Counted from the first letter of the stretch, positions 7,335 to 15,176 are shown. The stretch is 17,391 bases of DNA from JBFEUI01 sp041547565 (GCA_041547565.1 JBFEUI010000053.1:1-17391); one strand, 5' to 3'. The notes: generated by a model not told the origin, from the letters alone. Program-made: numbers and translations.

Positions 7335-8468
7335 CTATTCATCCCGCCTGAACTCCTCGGGAATCGGCAGATCCAGATCCGGGGCCTGGCCCTCGCGGTT
7401 GTAGATCGGGCCCTGGCGCAGGTGGTAGACATAGGCCAGCACCTGGGCGACGGCACGGTAGAGCCCTTCGGGGATGGGGGCGTTCAGCTCGGTGCTGTGG
7501 TAGATGGCGCGGGCCAGGGGAGGCGCCTCGAGTACCGGCACCTGGTGTTCGCGCGCGATGCTGCGGATCTGCTGGGCGATCAGGTCGGCACCCTTGGCGA
7601 CCACCACCGGTGCCCCCATCGCCTCCTGGTCATAGCGCAGGGCCACCGCATAGTGGGTCGGGTTGGTGACCACCACGTCGGCCTTGGGCACCTCCTCCAT
7701 CATGCGCCGCTGTGCCACCTCCATCTGCAGACGGCGCTGCTTGCCCTTCACCTCGGGACTACCCTCGGTCTGCTTGCCCTCCTCCTTGACCTCCTGGCGG
7801 GTCATCTTCAGCTGGCGCGCATGGTCCCAGAGCTGGAACGGCACATCAATCGCCACCACCAGCAGCAGCACCGAGCTGATCGCCAGAAACGACCAGGTCA
7901 ACAGGTCGCCGGTGTGGGCCAGAGCCATGGGCAGCGGCTCACCGCCGAGGGCGAGGAAGTGATCGCCCTGGAAAGACAGCAGCAGGATGGCGGCAGTGGC
8001 GACCAGCACGAATTTGGCCAGCCCCTTGAACATTTCAACCAGTCCGCGCCATGAGAACACCCGGCCCAGTCCCTTGACCGGGTCCAGCTTGTCCCACTTG
8101 AAACTCATCGCCTGGGCGGAGAAATTCCAGCCGCCCAGGGCAATCGAGGCGACCACTGCCGCCAGCGCGAGCATGATGAAAAACGGTGCGAGGATAGACA
8201 GCGCCTCGATCACCGTATTGAGAAAACGACTGAACAGGATGCCGCTGTCAAAGACCTCTTCCCGGCTGAGGGTGAAATTGTGCACCAGCAGGTCTGCCAG
8301 ACCGGTGAGCATGTTGTCGCCGATGGCGATGAACATGCCCGCCGCCGTCAGCAGGGTGGCGACGGTGCCAAGCTCCTTCGATCGGGGAACCTGGCCCTTC
8401 TCCTTCGACTCCTGGAGCCGTTTGGGCGTCGCCTGTTCCGTTCTTTCCTGACCGTCACTCTCTGCCAT
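7335..8468 (-). CDS. flhB: Flagellar type III export switch protein FlhB
   Basis: FlhB switches the export apparatus from hook-type to filament-type substrates. The product has 377 residues. The start is typical (ESDGQERTEQATPKRLQESK). Hydrophobic segments follow at about 35-55, 85-112, 147-168 and 188-210, then a charged cytoplasmic domain. The autocleavage motif NPTH is at 269-272, the same numbering as in Salmonella FlhB, and continues as NPTHYAVALRYD. The ATG at 8468 is the only sensible start, 9 bp after the fliR stop. It is the last gene of the fliL unit; after it comes the flhA leader. No strong terminator is visible, so read-through into flhA is likely. Confidence 0.97.
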   Translation of the reverse strand: MAESDGQERTEQATPKRLQESKEKGQVPRSKELGTVATLLTAAGMFIAIGDNMLTGLADLLVHNFTLSREEVFDSGILFSRFLNTVIEALSILAPFFIMLALAAVVASIALGGWNFSAQAMSFKWDKLDPVKGLGRVFSWRGLVEMFKGLAKFVLVATAAILLLSFQGDHFLALGGEPLPMALAHTGDLLTWSFLAISSVLLLVVAIDVPFQLWDHARQLKMTRQEVKEEGKQTEGSPEVKGKQRRLQMEVAQRRMMEEVPKADVVVTNPTHYAVALRYDQEAMGAPVVVAKGADLIAQQIRSIAREHQVPVLEAPPLARAIYHSTELNAPIPEGLYRAVAQVLAYVYHLRQGPIYNREGQAPDLDLPIPEEFRRDE

Positions 8469-8477
8469 CGTCCATAC

Positions 8478-9251
8478 CTATGGGGTTAGAACAGTGCGAA
8501 TGAGACTGAAGGCATCCTGCATGATCGAGTCGAACTGCGGGATCACGTTGGGCAATGTCATGTAGATCACCACAAAGCCCATCATCATGGAGACCGGAAA
8601 ACCGATGGCAAAGATATTCAGCTGCGGTGCAGCACGCGCCATGACGCCAAAGGCGATATTCACCATCAGCAGCGAGGCCACCGCCGGCAACGCCAGCCAC
8701 ACGGCCCCGGCAAACATCTGGCTGCCCCACAGGGCGACGGCCCAGAACGCATCGCGCACCATCACCTCGCCGCCAACCGGCATCAGACGGAAACTCTCGG
8801 CCAGCAGCTCAATCAGCACCAGGTGGCCGTTCATGCCGAGGAACAGCAACGTGGTCATCATAAGATAGAGCTGACTTAGCACCGGTACCTGTGTGCCGTT
8901 CTGCGGATCGACCATGGAGGCAAAGCCCAAACCCATCTGCATCGCTATCATCTGACCGCCGGTGATAATGGCGGCGAAGATCAGCTGCACGATAAAGCCC
9001 ATCACCACGCCGATCAGGATCTGCTGCAGGATGATGACCAGTCCTGCCCAGCTGAACGGTTCGACCGCCGGCATCGGCGGCAACACCGGTACGATGACCA
9101 GACTCACGGCAATGGCGAAGATCAGGCGCACCCGCACCGGCACGCTGCGTGCCCCGATAATGGGGGCGGCCGTAAACATCGCGCCGATGCGGAACAGGGG
9201 CCAGAGGAAGGTGCCGATCCAGGCGGTGATCTCTGCCGTGGTAAAGTTCAT
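8478..9251 (-). CDS. fliR: Flagellar export gate protein FliR
   Basis: FliR, with FliP and FliQ, forms the membrane-spanning core of the flagellar type III export gate. The product has 257 residues, typical for the family, and is almost wholly hydrophobic with about six membrane segments. Recognisable stretches are FRIGAMFTAAPIIGARSVPVRVR near the start, GQMIAMQMGLGFASMVDPQNG in the middle, and PQLNIFAIGFPVSM near the end. The ATG at 9251 lies 18 bp after fliQ. An AGGTGA sequence sits upstream but rather far (about 9-14 nt). Nothing unusual is seen. Confidence 0.96.
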   Translation of the reverse strand: MNFTTAEITAWIGTFLWPLFRIGAMFTAAPIIGARSVPVRVRLIFAIAVSLVIVPVLPPMPAVEPFSWAGLVIILQQILIGVVMGFIVQLIFAAIITGGQMIAMQMGLGFASMVDPQNGTQVPVLSQLYLMMTTLLFLGMNGHLVLIELLAESFRLMPVGGEVMVRDAFWAVALWGSQMFAGAVWLALPAVASLLMVNIAFGVMARAAPQLNIFAIGFPVSMMMGFVVIYMTLPNVIPQFDSIMQDAFSLIRTVLTP

Positions 9252-9269
9252 CGGCCCGTCACCTGCCCG

Positions 9270-9539
9270 CTACCCGATCAGCATCGGGATGTTGTTAAAC
9301 AGGCGCCGGGTGAAATCAACCACCAGATTCAGCATCCACGGACCGGCCAGCATCAGCACGGCAAGGGTCACCAGAATCTTGGGGATAAAACTCAACGTCA
9401 TCTCATTGATCTGGGTCGCCGCCTGGAACATGGCGACCAGCAGGCCCACCATCAGGGCCGGCAGCAGGATGATCATGATCAACATGATGATCACCTCCAG
9501 CGCCTGTTGAAATACCGTCAGTACCGTCTCTGGTGTCAT
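9270..9539 (-). CDS. fliQ: Flagellar export gate protein FliQ
   Basis: FliQ is a small two-helix-hairpin membrane protein of the export gate, present in several copies around FliP/FliR. The product has 89 residues, the normal length. It begins MTPETVLTVFQQALEV and has two long hydrophobic segments at about 15-40 and 52-76, with the conserved FQAATQINEMTLSFIPKI between them. The ATG at 9539 has AGGTGG 5 nt upstream. A GTG nine bases earlier directly abuts the fliP stop but would swallow the spacer after that ribosome-binding site. It is tightly packed between fliP and fliR. Confidence 0.96.
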   Translation of the reverse strand: MTPETVLTVFQQALEVIIMLIMIILLPALMVGLLVAMFQAATQINEMTLSFIPKILVTLAVLMLAGPWMLNLVVDFTRRLFNNIPMLIG

Positions 9540-9548
9540 GCCGGCCAC

Positions 9549-10289
9549 CTATCCTGCCACATAGAAACTGGAAGCCAGGGTACCCATCACCAGGCTCCAG
9601 CCATCGACCAGGACAAACAGCATCAGCTTGAACGGCAGCGAGATGATCATCGGCGAGAGCATCATCATACCCATGGACATCAGTACGCTGGCCACCACCA
9701 GGTCGATAATCAAAAAGGGGATGAAGATCAGAAAGCCGATCTGAAAGGCGGTTTTCAGTTCACTGGTGACAAACGCCGGAATCAGCACCGACATGGGGAT
9801 CGCCTCGGGCGACTCGAAGCCATCGGTCCCCGAGAGATTGCCGAACAGCTGCAGGTCCGGCTCGCGTGTCTGCTGGCGCATGAACTGGTGCAGCGGTTTG
9901 CCGGCCGCCACCAGCGCATCCTTGATGCCGATCTGCTCCTGAAAATAGGGCTGTAGCGCCTCGCTGTTGATACGGTCGAACACCGGCGCCATGACAAAGA
10001 AGGTGAGAAACAGGGACAGGCCCACCAGGATCTGCCCCGATGGCGCCTGCATCAATCCAATCGCCTGGCGCAAAATGGCCAGCACGATAATGATACGGGT
10101 GAAGGCGGTCATCATCATCACTGCCGCCGGCAGGAAGGTGAGGGCCGTCATCAGCATCAGCACCTGGATGCTGAGGCTGTAGGTCTCGCCGCCCTCGGGA
10201 TTGGTGGTGACGGTCACAGCCTCCAGTCCCTGCTGCGCCATGGCGATGCCCGGCAGCAGCAGCAACACTAGCCACAGCAGGCGCATCAT
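9549..10289 (-). CDS. fliP: Flagellar export gate protein FliP
   Basis: FliP is the main pore-forming subunit of the export gate. The product has 246 residues with a cleavable-looking signal peptide (hydrophobic core LLWLVLLLLPGIAMA, cleavage probably after about residue 18), as is usual for FliP. Conserved stretches include FTRIIIVLAILRQAIG and PSGQILVGLSLFLTFFVMAP, then the periplasmic part up to about 165. The C-terminal pair of membrane helices follows, with GMMMLSP; M208-M210 match the methionine gasket of the pore. The start overlaps the fliO stop as ATGATG. Either of the two adjacent ATGs (10289 or 10286) could be used; I chose the first. This implies translational coupling to fliO. 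Confidence 0.97.
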   Translation of the reverse strand: MMRLLWLVLLLLPGIAMAQQGLEAVTVTTNPEGGETYSLSIQVLMLMTALTFLPAAVMMMTAFTRIIIVLAILRQAIGLMQAPSGQILVGLSLFLTFFVMAPVFDRINSEALQPYFQEQIGIKDALVAAGKPLHQFMRQQTREPDLQLFGNLSGTDGFESPEAIPMSVLIPAFVTSELKTAFQIGFLIFIPFLIIDLVVASVLMSMGMMMLSPMIISLPFKLMLFVLVDGWSLVMGTLASSFYVAG

Positions 10290-10723
10290 TGGGCCTTGTC
10301 TCCCCGCTTCAGCGCCGCTGCCAGCTTGTCGGCAAAACGCTCGCCGGCGGCCGCCTCACTGTCCAGACTGATCGGCTGGTCAAACACGTGCAGGGTTTGA
10401 ACCCTTCCCGGTGCCACACCCAGCAGCAGTTGGGTCTTGCCCACCTGAATCAATACCACCCGTTCACGCTGTCCCAGTGAAAGCCCCGCCTGCATCCGGA
10501 TCACGCCGCTGCCGGCGAAAGGCAGTTGTCCCATGCGACGCAACAGCCACGCCAGGCCGCCGATCAGAAACAGAATCAACACCAGTCCGAGTAATACCTG
10601 GGCGTACTGCCCCGCACCTACCGGTTCTGCCAGTGCCGAGGCAGCCTGTGCCGGTGCCGCCTGCTCCGCTCCCCAACCCGGAGTGGAGATGGCAAATAGC
10701 ATAATTAACAATGTACGCCGCAT
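10286..10723 (-). CDS. fliO: Flagellar export gate assembly protein FliO
   Basis: FliO helps to assemble or stabilise the FliP complex. The product has 145 residues. It has a signal-like N-terminus (MRRTLLIMLFAISTPGWGAE), an Ala-rich stretch, and one strong membrane helix at about 42-62 (VLLGLVLILFLIGGLAWLL). A small cytoplasmic domain with RERVVLIQVGKTQLLLGVAPG follows, which is the recognisable FliO signature. The ATG at 10723 lies 10 bp after the fliN stop, with AGGGCGG upstream. A longer reading frame that overlaps fliN by 41 bases has no support from the family. FliO varies widely in sequence, so the call leans on position between fliN and fliP as well as the motif. Confidence 0.93.
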   Translation of the reverse strand: MRRTLLIMLFAISTPGWGAEQAAPAQAASALAEPVGAGQYAQVLLGLVLILFLIGGLAWLLRRMGQLPFAGSGVIRMQAGLSLGQRERVVLIQVGKTQLLLGVAPGRVQTLHVFDQPISLDSEAAAGERFADKLAAALKRGDKAQ

Positions 10724-10733
10724 CGAAACCGCC

Positions 10734-11168
10734 CTATTTGAGCTTTTTGACCCGTTCCGCCGGGCTGATGACATCGGTCAGACGGATACCGTACTTTTCG
10801 TTCACCACGACCACCTCACCGTGGGCGATGAGGGTGTTGTTGACCAGCACATCCAGCGGTTCACCTGCAAGGCGATCCAGTTCCACCACCGAACCCTGGT
10901 TCAACTGCAGCAGATTGCGGATATTGATCTTGGTACGCCCGATCTCCAGTGAGATGGTGACAGGGATATCGAGGATGACATCCAGGTTGCCCTCTTCTGT
11001 GAGCGGAGAACCGCCCTCGTCCACGAGGTTCTGCATCGCCGCCTGCTCATAGTTGTCCTGTTCGGACTTACCCGCACCACCGGTCTCGCCGGCCTCCTCC
11101 ATGGCGGCCGCCCATTCGTCGGCCATGGCGTCCTGATCGACGCTTTCGGTTTCTGTTTCGTCATTCAT
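10734..11168 (-). CDS. fliN: Flagellar motor switch protein FliN
   Basis: FliN forms the bottom of the C-ring with FliM and takes part in switching and in docking the FliH-FliI export ATPase. The product has 144 residues. An acidic, probably disordered N-terminal region (1-55, rich in Glu/Asp/Gly/Ala) is followed by one SpoA (surface presentation of antigens) domain. That domain has LDVILDIPVTISLEIGRTKI, the motif LNQGSVVELDRLAGEPLDVLVN and IAHGEVVVVNEKYGIRLTDV. The ATG at 11168 has GGGAG about 6 nt upstream and lies 19 bp after fliM. Length and domain order are normal for FliN. Confidence 0.97.
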   Translation of the reverse strand: MNDETETESVDQDAMADEWAAAMEEAGETGGAGKSEQDNYEQAAMQNLVDEGGSPLTEEGNLDVILDIPVTISLEIGRTKINIRNLLQLNQGSVVELDRLAGEPLDVLVNNTLIAHGEVVVVNEKYGIRLTDVISPAERVKKLK

Positions 11169-11187
11169 ACGGCACTCCCTACATACA

Positions 11188-12180
11188 CTAACGGTTGGGT
11201 ATGTTAAATCTCTCTACCTGTTCAACAATTTTGATCGCCCAGTTGTCACGGTGCACCCCGAGCGTACCGCGAAACACCGGGATATCCTCGGCGCGGATAC
11301 TGACGGTGTCGGGCATGTCGATGGGTATCACGTCACCGGGCTCCATATTGAGCACCTCGCGCAGACTCAGTTCGGTCTCCACCAAGGTGCTGGAGAGCTC
11401 GACCTCGGCGCTTTTCACCTCATCACGCAGGGCGGTGATCCAGCGTTCATCGATATCGGTGCGGTCACTCTGCACCCCGGCATCCAGCATTTCACGTATC
11501 GGCTCGACCATGGAATAGGGCATGGTGATATGGATATCGCCACCGCCGCCTTCCAGTTCAATGTGAATCTTGGAGACCACCACCACCTCGGTGGGGCTGA
11601 CAATGTTGGCAAACTGGGGATTGACCTCACGGCTCAGGTACTCAAACTTCACGTCCATCACCGGCGCCCAGGCATCGGTCAGATCGATAAAGGCCATATC
11701 CAGCAGCATCTGGATCACCCGCTGCTCGGTCGGGGTAAACTCACGGCCCTCGATCTTGGCATGGTAGCGGCCATCACCGCCGAAGAAATTGTCGACCAGG
11801 ATATAGACCAGCGTCGGCTCGAACACAATCAGGCCGGTACCGCGCAGCGGCTTGATGCGGATCATGTTGAGACTGGTCGGTACAAACAGTGTGTGCACAT
11901 ACTCCGAGAACTTGAGCATTTCCACCCCGCCGACGGCAATCTCGGCCGAGCGGCGCAGCATGTTGAACAGGGAGATACGGAAGGAGCGGGAGAAACGCTC
12001 ATTGATCATCTCCAGGGTCGGCATGCGACCGCGGACAATGCGCTCCTCGGTGGCAAAATCGTATTGCCTGACCTCGCCCTCAGCCAGCCCCTCATCGCTC
12101 TCGGTCTCGACATCACCGCCCTCTACCCCGTGCAACAGGGCATCGATTTCGTCTTGTGATAGTAGATCGGTCGTCGACAT
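11188..12180 (-). CDS. fliM: Flagellar motor switch protein FliM
   Basis: FliM is the C-ring protein that receives CheY-P and relays switching to FliG. The product has 330 residues. The N-terminal CheY-P-binding peptide LLSQDEIDALL is at 6-16. An acidic linker joins it to the middle domain (about 45-230; ERIVRGRMPTLEMINERFSR, FVPTSLNMIRIKPLRGTG, DNFFGGDGRYH). The C-terminal SpoA domain includes SLREVLNMEPGDVIPIDMPD. The ATG at 12180 follows the fliL stop by 7 bp. No clear Shine-Dalgarno is seen, only AGTAGAAAAATC, so translation may depend on coupling to fliL. The N-terminal peptide resembles the CheZ C-terminus and the CheA linker repeats. Confidence 0.98.
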   Translation of the reverse strand: MSTTDLLSQDEIDALLHGVEGGDVETESDEGLAEGEVRQYDFATEERIVRGRMPTLEMINERFSRSFRISLFNMLRRSAEIAVGGVEMLKFSEYVHTLFVPTSLNMIRIKPLRGTGLIVFEPTLVYILVDNFFGGDGRYHAKIEGREFTPTEQRVIQMLLDMAFIDLTDAWAPVMDVKFEYLSREVNPQFANIVSPTEVVVVSKIHIELEGGGGDIHITMPYSMVEPIREMLDAGVQSDRTDIDERWITALRDEVKSAEVELSSTLVETELSLREVLNMEPGDVIPIDMPDTVSIRAEDIPVFRGTLGVHRDNWAIKIVEQVERFNIPNR

Positions 12181-12187
12181 GATTTTT

Positions 12188-12694
12188 CTACTGCATTATA
12201 AAACTGGTGAAATAGATCGCCTGCAGGCTCGGTTCCTTCATCCCCCCCTGCACCTTCAATACGCTGTTGATCTTGTCCATGATCTGCTGACGCAACTGCT
12301 CCTTGCCCTCCTGGGTGCTCAATGTCTCGAAGGGCTGGCTGGCCAACAGTACCAGAATGTCGTTGCGAATCACCGGCATATGCTCGGTCACTGCATCCAG
12401 TGTGGCCTGGTCAAAAGCCATCACCTGCATCTCCACCTGGAGGAAACGGGCCGGCCCCTTCTGTGACAGGTTCACCGTGATCTTCTCCAGCGGCAGGTAG
12501 AGCGGTTTGCTCGGCTTCTCCTCAGCCGTCTCCTCTGCCGCCTCTTCCCCCTTGTCGCCACCGCCCAGTAGCAGCATCGTTATACCGACACTGGCACCGA
12601 TCAGCAGCACGCCGGCCACAATCATAATGATGATCAGCTTTTTGCTTCCGGCAGGCTTTTTCGCATCCAGATCAAGGTCTTCGTTTTCAGCCAT
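12188..12694 (-). CDS. fliL: Flagellar basal-body protein FliL
   Basis: FliL is an inner-membrane protein around the stator that supports motor torque. The product has 168 residues: a charged cytoplasmic N-terminus, one membrane helix at about 19-41 (KLIIIMIVAGVLLIGASVGI), and an acidic Glu/Lys linker. The stomatin-like periplasmic domain contains YLPLEKITVNL, ARFLQVEMQVMAFD and IRNDILVLLASQPFETL. The ATG at 12694 has AAAGGTGG about 7 nt upstream; a TTG two codons earlier is less likely. It is the first gene of the leftward fliL unit. A sigma-54-like promoter ends about 30 bp upstream. Confidence 0.95.
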   Translation of the reverse strand: MAENEDLDLDAKKPAGSKKLIIIMIVAGVLLIGASVGITMLLLGGGDKGEEAAEETAEEKPSKPLYLPLEKITVNLSQKGPARFLQVEMQVMAFDQATLDAVTEHMPVIRNDILVLLASQPFETLSTQEGKEQLRQQIMDKINSVLKVQGGMKEPSLQAIYFTSFIMQ

Positions 12695-12725
12695 GGTCAA
12701 ACCACCTTTGTTTTTTCAACTTTAA

Positions 12726-12741
12726 AGCAAATACCGTACCC
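12726..12741 (-). promoter_or_regulatory. Sigma-54 promoter of the fliL unit
   Basis: The minus strand reads GGGTACGGTATTTGCT (12741-12726). Against the sigma-54 consensus TGGCACG-N4-TTGCW only the first base and the C of the -24 element differ. GG and GC are 10 nt apart as required. The predicted start is near 12715, about 20 nt before fliL and just ahead of its AAAGGTGG. The surrounding DNA is AT-rich. Sigma-54 control of fliL operons is known in Pseudomonas. No FleQ box could be placed with confidence. Confidence 0.65.
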
Positions 12742-12774
12742 AAACCGAGACAACAAAATAATACCCTTTATTTT

Positions 12775-12791
12775 CAATGCATTACAATGCA
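12775..12791. repeat. Short palindrome upstream of the fliL promoter
   Basis: TGCATTACAATGCA (12778-12791) is a 6+6 perfect inverted repeat with a 2-nt centre. CAATGCA also occurs twice directly (12775-12781 and 12785-12791). It lies about 35-50 bp upstream of the -24 element in AT-rich DNA, where an activator could bind. It matches no operator that I recognise. Confidence 0.4.
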
Positions 12792-12877
12792 AAACAAAAG
12801 TACCAAGTCATCTTTCGCGATGCCGTGGCCAACGGTGTCGGAAAATCGGCGCCCTGCGGCCATGCGGGCAGGCCTGC

Positions 12878-13423
12878 TCAGCCCTTGATAAAGTGTTCCC
12901 GGTAGTGGCGCAACTCCTCGATCGACTCGCGGATGTCATCCAGCGCCAGGTGGGCGCCCTTTTTGCTGAATCCGGCATACACTTCCGGCTGCCAGCGCCG
13001 TGCCAACTCCTTGAGCGTACTGACATCAAGGTTGCGATAGTGGAAGAAGGCCTCCAGTTCGGGCATCCAGCGGGCCAGGAAACGGCGGTCCTGGCAGATA
13101 CTGTTGCCGCACATGGGCGAGGCCTTGGCCGGCACGTGGCGTTGCAGAAAGGCGATGGTTTTGCTGCTGGCCGACGCCTCATTCTCGCTGCTGGCGCGCA
13201 CCCGCCCGGTCAACCCCGAGGCTCCATGATGCTGCGTATTCCACTCATCCATCCCCTCGAGAATCCCGTCACTCTGGTGCACGGCAAGCACCGGCCCCTC
13301 TTCAATTACGTTAAGATTGGCATCAGTCACGATGGTGGCAATCTCAATAATGCGGTCGGTGTCCGGTTCCAGCCCGGTCATTTCCAGATCGATCCAGATC
13401 AGATTATTTTGATTTTGAGTCAT
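12878..13423 (-). CDS. orn: Oligoribonuclease Orn
   Basis: Orn degrades very short RNAs (2-5 nt), including pGpG from cyclic-di-GMP breakdown, to mononucleotides. The product has 181 residues, as in E. coli. All DEDDh exonuclease residues are in place: D12 and E14 (WIDLEMTGL), D112 (CQDRRFL), H158 and D163 (KKGAHLALDDIRES). The ATG at 13423 is the natural start; only a weak ribosome-binding site is seen (GCAGGCCC). It is divergent from the M48 protease gene across about 140 bp. It points toward fliL but is separated from it by 183 bp holding the fliL promoter. A link to motility through c-di-GMP turnover is known biology; co-regulation here is inference. Confidence 0.98.
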   Translation of the reverse strand: MTQNQNNLIWIDLEMTGLEPDTDRIIEIATIVTDANLNVIEEGPVLAVHQSDGILEGMDEWNTQHHGASGLTGRVRASSENEASASSKTIAFLQRHVPAKASPMCGNSICQDRRFLARWMPELEAFFHYRNLDVSTLKELARRWQPEVYAGFSKKGAHLALDDIRESIEELRHYREHFIKG

Positions 13424-13503
13424 GGGCCTGCAGTTTCATTTGTATGTTGTATCGGGCATTCTAGCCTGAATGGCCCGTTGCGTGTACCGCGGACGGAGCA
13501 AGC

Positions 13504-13532
13504 TTGAAACAGCGGGTCAGGGTTAACATAAC
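13504..13532 (+). promoter_or_regulatory. Possible sigma-70 promoter of the M48 protease-cytochrome-rsgA unit
   Basis: TTGAAA (13504-13509), a 17-nt spacer and CATAAC (13527-13532). The -35 matches 5 of 6 and the -10 matches 4 of 6 consensus bases. The leader to the ATG at 13566 would be about 27 nt and contains AGGGG as ribosome-binding site. Position and spacing are good; the -10 is imperfect. Confidence 0.4.
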
Positions 13533-13565
13533 ATTCACTCGGAACAATGTTTTTTAGGGGCGGTT

Positions 13566-14813
13566 ATGCACGGTTTTACCCTGCTGTTTTTAGTCATGCT
13601 GGTGCTGGCCAGCAGCACACAGATCTACCTGGCCCTGCGCCAGATAGGACATGTCAGTACCCATCGCAAGGCTGTTCCAGCCGCCTTTGCAGGCGCGGTA
13701 TCACTCAAGGATCACCAGAAGGCCGCCGACTACACCGTGACCAAGGTGCGCTTCGGCATCTATGAAACCCTCTATGCCGCCCTGTTGCTGCTGCTGTGGA
13801 CCCTGGGCGGGGGACTGGAACTGCTCGATGGGCTCTGGCGCGGCCTCGAACTGCCCGCCCTGCTCACCGGGACCGGCTTTATCGTCAGCCTGATGTTCAT
13901 CGGCGCCCTGCTGGAGATGCCGTTTTCCATCTACAGCACGTTTAACATCGAACAGCGTTTCGGGTTCAATCGCACCACCCCCCGCCTCTACTTCAACGAC
14001 CTGTTCAAGCAGGCGCTGTTGATGCTGCTGCTGGGCGTGCCCCTGGCCACCCTGGTGCTGTGGCTGATGGGTTCAGCGGGCAGTTACTGGTGGTTCTATG
14101 TGTGGTGTGTGTGGATCGGTTTTACCCTGCTGATGCTGTGGGCCTACCCGGCGCTCATTGCCCCGCTGTTTAACAAATTCATGCCGCTTGAAGACAAGGC
14201 GCTGGAGCAACGCATCGAGCAACTACTGGCCCGTTGCGGCTTTGCCTCCAACGGCGTCTTTGTGATGGACGGCTCACGCCGTTCCAGTCACGGTAATGCC
14301 TACTTCAGCGGACTGGGCAACAACAAGCGCATCGTCTTTTTCGACACGCTGCTGGAGAGTCTCAGCCATGATGAGATCGAGGCGGTTCTTGCCCACGAGC
14401 TGGGCCATTTCCGTCGCCACCATATTCGCAAGCGCCTGGTGTTAATGGCACTTACCAGCCTGGCCGGTCTCGCCCTGCTCGGCTGGCTTATCGATCAGGC
14501 ATGGTTTTACCAGGCGCTTGGGCTGTCGACCCCCTCCACCCACGGCGCCCTGGTGCTGTTCATGCTGGTCGCACCGGTATTCACCTTCTTTATCCAGCCG
14601 CTTATGGCCCGCGGCAGCCGTAAGCACGAGTTCGAGGCGGATGACTTTGCCGCCACGCACAGTGACGCCGCGATGCTGATACAGGCGCTGGTCAAACTCT
14701 ACCGCGAGAATGCCAGCACACTGACACCGGACGGTCTCTACTCCGCGTTTCACGACTCACACCCACCGGCACCGGTGCGCATCAGGCACCTTGAGGCTAA
14801 AATGCAGTCATAG
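13566..14813 (+). CDS. Ste24-type M48 family integral membrane zinc metalloprotease
   Basis: This is an integral membrane metalloprotease of the Ste24/CAAX-protease-1 branch of family M48, not the shorter HtpX branch. The product has 415 residues. The N-terminal half has several hydrophobic segments and matches the M48 N-terminal domain (about 25-205; EMPFSIYSTFNIEQRFGFNR). The zinc site is H277-E-L-G-H281 with the third ligand E355 in KHEFEADDFA. The Ste24 signature DGSRRSSHGNAYFSGLG is at 235-251. The ATG at 13566 has AGGGG 6 nt upstream. It starts a rightward unit with a cytochrome c gene 25 bp downstream and rsgA. Bacteria lack the prenylated substrates of eukaryotic Ste24, so its role is probably membrane-protein quality control. 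That role is inferred. Confidence 0.93.
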   Translation: MHGFTLLFLVMLVLASSTQIYLALRQIGHVSTHRKAVPAAFAGAVSLKDHQKAADYTVTKVRFGIYETLYAALLLLLWTLGGGLELLDGLWRGLELPALLTGTGFIVSLMFIGALLEMPFSIYSTFNIEQRFGFNRTTPRLYFNDLFKQALLMLLLGVPLATLVLWLMGSAGSYWWFYVWCVWIGFTLLMLWAYPALIAPLFNKFMPLEDKALEQRIEQLLARCGFASNGVFVMDGSRRSSHGNAYFSGLGNNKRIVFFDTLLESLSHDEIEAVLAHELGHFRRHHIRKRLVLMALTSLAGLALLGWLIDQAWFYQALGLSTPSTHGALVLFMLVAPVFTFFIQPLMARGSRKHEFEADDFAATHSDAAMLIQALVKLYRENASTLTPDGLYSAFHDSHPPAPVRIRHLEAKMQS

Positions 14814-14838
14814 CCTCAAGGATTAAAGGACGGATACC

Positions 14839-15153
14839 ATGCTCAGGGCCAAAACACATCTACAGCCGCTGTGGCTTTTATTGCTGCTGCTCAGCCTGCC
14901 GGTTGCCGGCTACGCGGACAACCGGCGGGGCGAGCAGTTGCACGCCAAGCACTGCAGCGGCTGCCATGCCAGAATGTTCGGCAACGACGGCAATACGATA
15001 TACACCCGCCCGGACCGACGGGTAGACTCCATGACCGGATTGCACAAACAGATCCGTACGTGTGTGCACAATCTGGGCTTCACCTGGTTTGATGACGAAA
15101 TTGAGGATGTCGCCAATTACCTCAACCAGCACTTCTATCAATTCAGCCAATGA
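14839..15153 (+). CDS. Small periplasmic monohaem c-type cytochrome
   Basis: A 104-residue exported cytochrome. The signal peptide (1-26) has a Leu-rich core and a likely cleavage after GYA. The mature part is only about 78 residues, with one haem-binding motif C39-S-G-C-H43. The rest contains IYTRPDRRV, a further cysteine (C75) and an acidic/aromatic C-terminus (FTWFDDEIEDVANYLNQHF) resembling the last helix of class I cytochromes c. No Met-Pro distal ligand context is seen; M46, M65, H69 and H77 are the only candidates. AAAGGA lies 8-9 nt before the ATG at 14839. It lies between the protease and rsgA. Its electron-transfer partner cannot be told from the sequence. Confidence 0.88.
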   Translation: MLRAKTHLQPLWLLLLLLSLPVAGYADNRRGEQLHAKHCSGCHARMFGNDGNTIYTRPDRRVDSMTGLHKQIRTCVHNLGFTWFDDEIEDVANYLNQHFYQFSQ

Positions 15154-15176
15154 TGCGACGCCCCCTGCCCTAGACG

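Noticed and set aside
12800..12877. Intrinsic terminator after orn
   Set aside because: GC-rich partial stems exist (for example the palindrome GCAGGCCTGC just after the stop), but none is followed by a U-tract on the minus strand.
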